Shown here: positions 52,801 to 61,355 of the stretch, in pieces
Numbering within the stretch: position 1 is the stretch's first letter
How the letters are laid out: the number at the start of each line of letters is the position of its first letter
Source: Strigops habroptila
Lineage: Eukaryota; Chordata; Aves; Psittaciformes; Psittacidae
NCBI RefSeq assembly: GCF_004027225.2
Contig: NC_044288.2
Location: 1,146,719 to 1,210,718, forward strand
Direction of reading: 5' to 3'
Length of the DNA stretch: 64,000 nt
Position numbers and translations under genes: made by a program
The notes under the pieces: model-generated
The model's database searches: none
Told to the model about the DNA's origin: nothing
What the model saw: only the letters and a program-made list of their open reading frames with translations

Positions 52801-55800
52801 ACAAGTTGATAATAGTGTATTTGTCTATTGCAGACCTAGAAAATGAACTTTGGTCTTGCAAGTTGCAGTCTTGCACTCTGCTCAAAGGACTTCAGGTCTC
52901 CTAGCTTTGAGCTTTTTGAAAGAGAGGTTTCCCTTGAGATATCCTACATTGGCAAAGAAGTTTATACAGCTTATACAAAAAACAATTTCAGGGTTTGAGT
53001 ACTACCTGCGAACAGTAAGATCCTAAGACGGTTATCACGCTGGCAAGCAGACCCAAAATCATTGCAATCCAAGGGTACTTGATACTGTGTGCTGCATAAC
53101 CAACAGCGACCCCACCAGCTAGAACTGCACTGTGGATATGAGTCTGTAAAAGCAAAGAACAAACACAGGGAGTGAGAGTTCAGTCATCACGTACAGCAGC
53201 CTCTGTATACTGTGAATTACGATCTGAGGACATAATTTCTAAGTTGCAACTTCAGTCTTCTGCTTGGGAGGCAAATGATGACTCTCGGGCTGAAAACCTG
53301 GGCTTGTTTTTACCTAATAGCTATTACACTTTCAGTGTATTACTGAGAATCACAGAAAAATCCCTTTTCCATGCAGTGATTTTCTCTCATGTCTTACCAT
53401 TCTGAATTTCCCATCCTTTGTGGTCAGAACAGACAAGGCGAAGGCAGTGACAGCACTCACTGCAAGGCCAAAGTAGGTGTTGCAGATGGCTCTCCAACTG
53501 TTGCTCTCAAATAGTACAGAATTGAAGCTTGGCCAGAACACCCAGAGAAAGAGAGTGCCTTGGAGACAAAGACAAGCAACTATCATTACCTGCTCTAAAA
53601 CACAGTGAATGCAGCACTGGCTATCTCTGGAGGGCTCCTGCCCACATTCTGCCTTCTCTGTAACTCCCACAATTTAAACTAAGGATAACACCTTATAATG
53701 CAGAAAGCCCTAAGAGCCTCCTGCTGTACCAGCACCTTCCCAGAAACACGCCACTGTAATGTCAGACAGGCCAAAGCACAGCTCTGCTGGCATCTGGCTG
53801 GTCCTACACCAGCCTGAAGGTAGGACGCTCTTTTCAAGAACACCTTTAACATCAGCTTTTCCCTATCTATCATCCCCTTAAATGCAGGTTCAGATACAAG
53901 TAGGAACAATTCCACTGTTGATTTCCAAATGATCAACATCCTGCCTATTCAGGCACCAGGGACTGATGCCAACATCAACAGGCACCAGGGACTTGCTCCT
54001 TCAAAGTTTCTGCCTCTTTTCATGGAACTGTGGGATAACTGTTCAAAACCAGCTGCAATAGAGAATGACAGCCATGAAGGAAAACGGCTCACATGGTACG
54101 AATCACTATAAAGAAACCCAAAGTGCACTTTGGAATGTCTTTTACCTTGGCTGCCAGTACAACTGGCAGGCTTTGAAGAGAAAGAGAGGATGAATTGGAT
54201 TGTAAGAACAGAATCCTCTCTACCTCTACTAGGAGGGCTAGAGACCAATAGCTTGATCTGAGATGATCACGCTCCACCAACCCCAGCACACACAGCTTCA
54301 CTTTCTTGTTCTTTGTGGAAGGGTTATCTACCAAATAGCTACTACCTGGTATGTGGGTCCAAAAGAACAGTTCACTTTCCTCCCATAAGATCACTGCACG
54401 GTGTCACACTTTCATGACCACACAGGCTTCGCTAACAACAGGAATGAAAACAGGTTCTTCTGCTTCTCTGGCTTGGGCCCTAACTGTCAGCATTTAGGAA
54501 TCTGGGCCTCTATAGACCAAGTCCATTGCCTGGCATCTTTTCGTATGTGCAGATAGATGCACACCCGTAGATCAAATTCCAACCAGCAGAGGGAAGTAGG
54601 TGGCCTCACACTATGTCAAGTTGGACCACAAAGGGCAATCTGAGCCCGTGCTCCCTGAGCTGCGAACAGCTCCAACTGCACAAAGTATCTGCTCAGCTAT
54701 GGAAATAAAACAGTCACAGTATGAGTCCAAATATGGGTGAAGACCTCAGCACCCTTCGCCTCAGCACCCTCAAAAGCAGGATGCAAAAAGGAACTACGAG
54801 GAATTTGCCTGCTCTGTTGTCCCTGTCTGCCCATGTTACCTCAGGAATTATTCAAGACATGGCAATATAATTACTCCAAAGCAAGCACTTGATTGTAGAA
54901 AGCTGTACTGAAATTATCACAAAGGTTTACCAGTGTCTTGATAAGTTATATTAAAATACTGATCTCCTCGAATTCTCCAGCAAAACAAGAACTCCAGGGA
55001 CTCAAACCAGCAGCATTTAAATTTCTCTTTCCCTTAACTGGGCAAAGACTAACCGAGAATTAGACTCTGGGGGCCTTTGCAGAAAGATCTTCATTCAACT
55101 GGTGGCAGTTACCAGATTACTTCTTTAAGAAAACAAATGGAACTCCCATACATTCAGCGTGTCATCACTCAGATCCTTTCTCGTGTGCCTGTCTGTATCA
55201 TATTCCCCACCCTTCATCAGGCTTTTATCTTTTCATTTACATTACTAGGCAGGGACTGCTTTTTTATATCTCTGTACAGCACCTTGCAAAACAAAACTGA
55301 GCCTTGGCCCCAGCTGGCAACGTAAGCACTACTGAAATACAAGTAATGATCTCAATTTTGGTGCACAGGTCCCTTACCAATATGCCTAAACAAGCCCAAA
55401 GGGGCAAACTTAGCTGGGAGAGGGAACAGATAACCTGGCATAGCCTTTATGCTGACCCTGACAAAAGCAAATGAAGCCAAAGCCCTTGCAGGAGTGGCTG
55501 CATGCCTGGTAGGAAACATGGTGAGACTCAACCAAGGCACTGTCAGAAACCATGAACCACAGCAGCAGCAGCAGTTTTCTTGGCTGCATTCAACTGTGCT
55601 TGGCTGCATTCAACTGTGCATTTTGGATACAAAAGCCTCAGCGTGCTGTGGCCAGCCCCCCCAAACATTGCTTATGTTCCCACTGCAATCTCTTTTTCCA
55701 ACTGAGACATTAAAGCAAATGCCTTACCCAACATTGACAATAAATCCGATTTCGGGGTACTTGCATTCTTCTCCGACCTTGGTGATGGCTCAGAGAAACG

Positions 55801-58040
55801 TGAGGAGACAGCCAGACCAAAGTAGGCTCCAAACAGGTGAACGTGCATCATGCTGATATTGTGTTCAACCTGTATCAAGAAAATAATCATAGAATGATTC
55901 GGGTTGGAAAGGATCTTAAGATCAGGTAGTTCCAAACCCCCTGCCATGGGCAGGGACGCCTCACCCTAGACCATGAATTTGTAGTTTATTTCAGGCCACA
56001 GAAGACTTTGATGCAATTCCTGATAGTTGCTCATGTAACCTCACCATAAGCAATTGATTTTCACAGTGCCTCAGTTTATGCACAAGCTATTTATGCAAGA
56101 TTAACTTACCTGAATTCAGTGCAGCTCATAAACACACAATTCCACTAACAAACCCCCAAAAGGCAACACGCTAAAGTCCCAGTGAATTTTTCCCTCATGT
56201 GCCTGAAATCATATTACAGTACCTTCAGGAATGTAATGTTGATCCATCTGCTCATATGGAAAACTATTAGCTCCAGAACTGTCATCAGAATTAATTGCAC
56301 TGGGTTAGTCTTCCCAAGAACAGCTCCAGTGGAGATGACCACAGCAGTCATGCTCATAGCAGCCTTTATTAGTCTGCAATAAGAGAAAGAACAAAAGAAC
56401 TCTGTATCAGGACCACACCAGGGCCAATACAGAAAGAATGACAGTCAAATGTGCTTAAAATGATTCCAATTCTAACAGGAACTAATTACCTTTCCAGATG
56501 ATGTTCATTTTGCCTTTGAAGTAAAATTAACGAATCTATCAGCACGGAGCACTGGACACCAAGCACAATGATCAGGAGGTTGAATCCAGTGCTGCTAAAC
56601 CCGTATCTTTTCAGAAACATCAGGAAAAAGCCAAATCCAAAAATCACCATGTGGTTGACAACTTGAAAAGCTGCATGATGGAAAAGACCAAGCCAGCAGT
56701 GAAGTTATTAATTCAGACTGGATTGCTGGTTAAAAAAGTCAGTTAAAAACAAATCACAATTAACTAAGAAGCCTTCAGATAACAATTCAGGTGCCATTAT
56801 TATTCAATAAAGAATTCCAGAACTTTCCTTCCAATCAGAAAGTAAGCAATCAGAAAAACAATCCTCTTGACCCTGAGTTTAGTTTTCACAAAGTGATCAG
56901 AATGGATGATAGGGAGGAGGTTGAGGGATCCAAAAGCACAACAGAACCGAAGTACGTTTAGCAATGAAATTTGGGCTTTCATTTTTCCTGAGGTGAATTT
57001 AAAGAGCTTTAGTTGGACGTTTCAGGGAGAGTCACTGGGAATTAGTGCTGATTCATTTCTTGAGGGCACGAGGGAAGAAATGAGTTACAAAGAGAAACCC
57101 AGATGATATTCTCATCTGGGTAGAGGAACAGAAATAGCTGCAGAAAGAGTTTAATATGGAAACCAGCACCATTGCGTAGAAGGCAGAGGCTGTCCAAGAG
57201 ACAAGCCCTTGGATCGGTAGGTCTGAAAGCATCCCCCAGGACATGCAAACAGTCATATTCTCATATCCTTGTACTGGACTGTCCCTTCTGCAAAATACCA
57301 AGCTGCTAGGAAGTAGATCTGTATTTTTGGAGCTAGAAAACAGGGAGGGTAACACAAGAATGTCACGAGGATTAATCAGCTCTTATTTGCACAACACTGT
57401 AAATACACTGCACACTATGGCCATAGCATAACCTGCTAATATGTTCCTTTGATCAATGCACAAAATACATCTCCAAAATACATTTCAATCCTTAATACCA
57501 CTGTATTAACTTCATTTATTTACATCGAGCACTCAAACGGAGACCAGTGCCATCCTGAATTCTTACTTTGTAGCCCAACAACGCTTTCACACACCAAGAC
57601 CACTCAACACAGAGCAGTGTCTGCTCTGAGGAGTTGGTTGCACTCATAGGGGTCAAGATCACCACAAACAGGCAGCAGAAAACAGACCAACAACGCCTTT
57701 TAGTATCACTTAGGCCTTCATTCACTGTCATTGCTTTGATATAATAAATACACAGCATACATGGCAAGGTAGGGCACTCAAAGGGCAGTAAACCATTTTA
57801 CTTCTAACAAATACACAAACCCACTGGATCCCATCTCTACTGCACTGCAAAAGAAAAGCAGGCATTAACCCTTCCTTTCACGACAAGGCTGCTCGTCTTA
57901 CCTGGGTAAGAGTTAATTAATAGAACATCATCTGTATGACGTATTGAGAGCAAAAAGTAAAAGAGGACGATGAAAACAGCTTCCAGAAAAAGGATTAGCC
58001 ACGACACGCTGTTTCGGAAGTTGCGGTAACTGGAAGACAT
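49900..58040 (-). CDS. RHCE: Rh blood-group protein (RHCE/RHD orthologue, Rh30 type)
   Basis: This is the erythroid Rh polypeptide of the AMT/Rh channel superfamily, which in mammals assembles with RhAG in the red-cell membrane. Ten coding exons on the minus strand: 58040-57902, 56670-56490, 56373-56223, 55869-55728, 53558-53398, 53143-53006, 52763-52633, 51744-51665, 50586-50513, 49926-49900. All borders are GT-AG, phases agree, and the 1224 nt give 407 residues (human 417). The exon count equals human RHD/RHCE, including the tiny last exon encoding FPHLAVGF, identical to human. Family words include FGFGFFLMFLKRYGFSS, GAVLGKTNPVQ, HLFGAYFGLAVS, TLFLWVFWPSFNS, AVLAGGVAVGY and KYFEDQFYWE. About 12 membrane segments are expected. 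The first channel histidine (VHLFGAYFGLA) is kept but the second is Phe (VHFTFGMP). Only one Rh30-type gene is present here; no RHD-like duplicate is seen. Introns contain a CR1 fragment and small tandem duplications. Confidence 0.97.
55579..55618. repeat. Perfect 20-bp tandem duplication in an Rh intron
   Basis: cttggctgcattcaactgtg occurs twice head to tail, preceded by a short CAG run (about 55559-55573). It lies in the intron after Rh exon 4. It is a recent-looking local duplication with no evident function. Confidence 0.9.
55884..55974 (-). mobile_element. CR1 LINE 3'-end fragment
   Basis: Read on the minus strand the sequence ends in the typical CR1 tail, with a tandem-like GAATCATTCTATGATT terminus preceded by GATCCTTTCCAACC. 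Further 5' is the equivalent of the CR1 CCCTGCCCATGGCAGGGGG word. Only about 90 bp of the element's 3' end remain, as is usual for truncated CR1 copies, and it has diverged noticeably. It is in the sense orientation of the Rh gene, with its terminus about 14 bp from the exon 4 acceptor. Confidence 0.9.
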
Positions 58041-58260
58041 CGTGCACCAGACTACATGAAGCACAAACACAGTAATAATTTTGTCTATAAAAATGTTCCA
58101 GTAACCTCAAACCAATAGAAATGGAAGTTTAGGGGGGCAGGAATAAAAACGCAAGAGAGATAAAAAAGCCAAGAGGCATCAGCAACAAACACTTCCTTAT
58201 CTGCGGCACGTCAGGAGCCCAAACTTACCACAACCAACAGGGACTGAACTCAAGAAGTAC
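58041..58260 (-). promoter_or_regulatory. Rh gene 5' flank with GATA sites
   Basis: Upstream of the Rh start codon are two GATA-type sites: AGATAA at 58158-58163 (plus strand) and CTTATCT ending at 58202 (AGATAAG on the minus strand), about 120 and 160 bp before the ATG. A CCAAT word lies at about 58110. There is no CpG island, in contrast to the neighbouring housekeeping promoters. GATA1-driven erythroid transcription is known for mammalian Rh genes, so this fits, but the start site and use of the sites are inferred. Confidence 0.5.
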
Positions 58261-59815
58261 TCGTGAACGTAGACATATCAAGCTGTCAATGCTGCAGTGC
58301 TCCAGGACACCATCGTGCAGTACTTCAGCTGCTGTTGAGCCTCACAAAGCAACCAAACAGCAAGTAAAGAACATGGATCCTAAGAGTAGGATGTTGGAGT
58401 TTATGCAAAATTGTTTATTACATTCCTTGTACCCAGCTACCAGGAGCCCTCTGGAAGCCCTTGGTAAGCCCCAGGCTGGGAAGTCACCGTTGGGAACCAA
58501 ACCACAGACCTGCACCTTCCCAGTGCTTTAATTCAGACCCAGCCTTCATCCAGAAGTGTATCAACTTCTGCTACCGCATTGTGGCTATAAGGTACCCGCT
58601 GCTTTATGGGTTCTGAACCTTTTGGTAAGGCACAGCTTTTGTTTAGTTGTTATTTTAAACCAGAAGCCACTAGAGCAAGCATTTTGGGCCCCTGAGCAGG
58701 GCTGTATGGTGGAAGTTAACTATGTTCAGTTCTGCACAGACATCATAATTCGTTAGGTAAGATCATTTGGTTGTTGAGGACAATTTATGAACCCATAATA
58801 GGAACATTACTATCTCTCAGTATTCACTGTGCTTTTGGTAAACTGAAACCTCTTTGTTCAGGTGGTCCAGGAGATTAAAGGACTGTAGTTATTCCTCAGA
58901 CTTTCTGCTTCGAGGCCATTTCAAACAGAATGCTTGCGTGCTGGGGTCTGAGATAGTAACAGCGCATGCAGATGGGTAGAAAGCCACCTACTGGTGACAG
59001 AAATATGTATCAGACAAAAACATATGCAGAAAAATTCCAGTCAGTTTGTATTTTAGGGCATTCCTCCTGCAAACCCAGGCTAGACAGCACAATAACAGTC
59101 CTGAAGTCACCTGTGAAAGGTTTGAATTTGTGTCAGTAAATTGTACGTTCCTCACATGCAATATCAAATTGCTTTACCAGCTTTTACTTAGGTCTAATGA
59201 AAGCTAATCGTCCTTACCCCATCTCAGGCACTCCTAAACAACGTTCCAAGGAGTTTGCCAGACATGCCAAGTGCTGCCCTGCTGTCACAGAAGTCCTGAT
59301 GCAGAAGGATCTTTCTGATCATCATTCTTTTGATGGGATCACGTGGGCAATTCGGAGAGAACCAGAGCACCTGGTGAGCTTTCTCCAGACACGACAGTAG
59401 CTGAAACAGCAGTTTAGGAATTGATTTAGCTGATGCAGTGTCTTTGCGTGGTTTATAAATGCAATGTACCTGATCAGCCTTCATCCGTCTCCTGCAAGAC
59501 TCATTCCCTTGGGACTGACACCAGGACAGGAATGACCCAAACTCCTTCCACTATTTTGCCACAGTCAAATGACCACAATAAGCTCTTTGGGCACTTGTTA
59601 CCAAATCCCCTGACAGTGTTAACACTCACGACACCAAAGGCTACACATCTACCAGTGATGTCCCTTACATGCTATGCTGTAAATGCTGATGCTCGAACTT
59701 CCGCCCAGAGAGCAAGAACCAAGCTCAGTGATCTCAAGACAGGGAGAAGCACAAATTAACTCTCACATTAGAGCTCCGCTACCAACAGAACGTCCCCATC
59801 GACTGAGCTCAGGGG
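58261..59815. other. Intergenic DNA between Rh and MACO1, nothing recognised
   Basis: The stretch between the Rh 5' flank and the MACO1 CpG island has no convincing exon, RNA gene or interspersed repeat. Open frames are short and unrelated to any family I recognise. Confidence 0.6.
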
Positions 59816-61275
59816 CCGCAGCCTTACGCGCAGCCCCGTGCCCGTTTTAATGCCTCATCAGGGCCCACACCCCGCGGACTGCGCCCAGCACCGCAGCACC
59901 CTGGTTTGGGGAGGCCCGTTGTCCCCCAGAGAGGCCTGGCAGGCGCACGGCACCTAGCCCAGCTCCGGGGGGCAGGGCACGGAGACGCCCGGAGTGCCCC
60001 GGGACCCCTCCTCCAGGCAGCCGAAGGGCGGGCGGGTCGGCCTCGGGGGCAGCCATTGGCTGCCTCACAGCTTCCACAGTCCAAAGCGAGACACAGGCCT
60101 CGGGGCGGGGGCGCTGCCGAGCGGCCCAGGGAGGGGAGCCCCAAAGCCGGGCCCCGGGCCCTGAGGCGGCGGCAGAGGCGCGGCGAGGAGGCGGCGCCCC
60201 GCCGTGACTCGGCAGCCCCGGGCGGCGGGACCCTCCCACCCCGCCCCTGGCCTCCGATTGGCTGAACGCCTGTCCCGCCCACCAGGCCTCCCTTAGGGAC
60301 TAGCTTCCCATTGGCCGAAGGCTGACTTCCCTCATGGCCTCTGATTGGCTCATCTCCAGCCACCGTCAGTCTTTGGACCGATCGGGGAAAGAGAAGCCAA
60401 GTCGCCCCGCCCCTCCCCGCTTCTTGCCTCGCGATTGGGCCGGTAGCTTGTCACTCTGCTGTACGCGTCCTTTATTGGCTGGCGCAGCCCGTCAGTCACT
60501 CCGAGGGGTGTTTGTACCCCGCGTTGAGCCGGCAGCGCGGGGCTGCGGCGGGCCGCCCCCGGTTACCTTTGCACCTGAGGGTGCGCTTTCCCAGCAGCCC
60601 ATTTGCCAATGGGGTTGTCAATCAAGTGTGAGGGGCGGTACCTCGGCGCTACGGTGACAGGGGGAATCGAACCCTCCTTCTTCCGTTTCCGACTGGATAG
60701 CTGAGCTGTCTTTTCATTCTTGTTCGCCTCTCCCATTGGGCGGTTTTGCTGTCGATCACAACGCGGGGCGGGAACCAGCACAGAAGGACAGTGGGCGGGA
60801 GGAGGACAAAACCCCCCCCGGGATTGGCTCACAAGCCATCAATTCACGGGTCCTTCTCTTCCACGGGCTGTCGCTGCCGTCAATCAGGGCCGTGGGCGGG
60901 CCGCCCGATAGCGCAGGGCGGGACCAACCTTCCGATGCCACCATTGGCCTCCCCGTCCGTCCGTCTGCCTTTTCCCAATGCCCATTGGTCGAGCGCGCCG
61001 TCAATCCGGCGGGGTGAAGCGTTTGATTGGTCCGCGGCGGGGCGGGCGGGGCGCTGCGCGGCGGCTGCGCGGGGGACGCGGCGGGGAGGGTCGGACCAGG
61101 AATTATTGTTATTTCTTTGTTTCGCGGGGAAAAAAAAGGAGGAAAAAGAGGGAAAACCGGACAAGCGCCCGCGCGAGGGACCCCCGCGGGGGCGGATGGT
61201 GCTGCCGTGACCGGGCAGCGCGGGGCCGGGGCGCGCGGCGGGGCCGGCCGGGCCGGGCCGCAGGCGGCCGGGAGG
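59816..61275 (+). promoter_or_regulatory. MACO1: MACO1 CpG island promoter with CCAAT-box array
   Basis: A CpG-dense block of about 1.5 kb ends at the MACO1 start codon. It contains 13 CCAAT boxes, 11 in the ATTGG orientation (starting at 60055, 60257, 60310, 60344, 60434, 60474, 60735, 60823, 60943, 60984, 61026) and two as CCAAT (606-610 and 974-978 after 60000). Many are the full GATTGGCT/CCATTGGC NF-Y type. GGGCGG GC boxes are interspersed. The 5' UTR probably begins within the last 200-300 bp. Long overlapping open frames here arise from high GC content and are not taken as genes. Confidence 0.8.
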
Positions 61276-61355
61276 ATGAAGCGGCGGAGCGCGGACTGCA
61301 GCAAGCTGCGGCGGCCGCTCAAGCGGAACCGCATCACCGAGGGCATCTACGGCAG
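61276..61355 (+). CDS. MACO1: MACO1 (macoilin, TMEM57), first coding exon only
   Basis: Macoilin is a conserved ER/neuronal membrane protein of about 660 residues, with N-terminal membrane segments and a C-terminal coiled coil. Only the first coding exon is inside the window. It encodes 26 residues plus two bases (MKRRSADCSKLRRPLKRNRI then TEGIYG), identical to the human N-terminus except Ser for Asn at residue 5. The exon ends AG before a GTACCG donor, so the next codon is the Ser (AG|N) expected from the human sequence. The start ATG is preceded by GGAGG and lies at the end of the CpG island. Exon 2, which would encode the first membrane segment, is not visible before the window ends at 64000. 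Confidence 0.95.

Noticed and set aside
55672-55947. Minus-strand open frame that seems to extend Rh exon 4 upstream
   Set aside because: Its first part is CR1 sequence and intron. The AG acceptor just before the VEHNIS codons and the exon 3 phase place the exon start at 55869.
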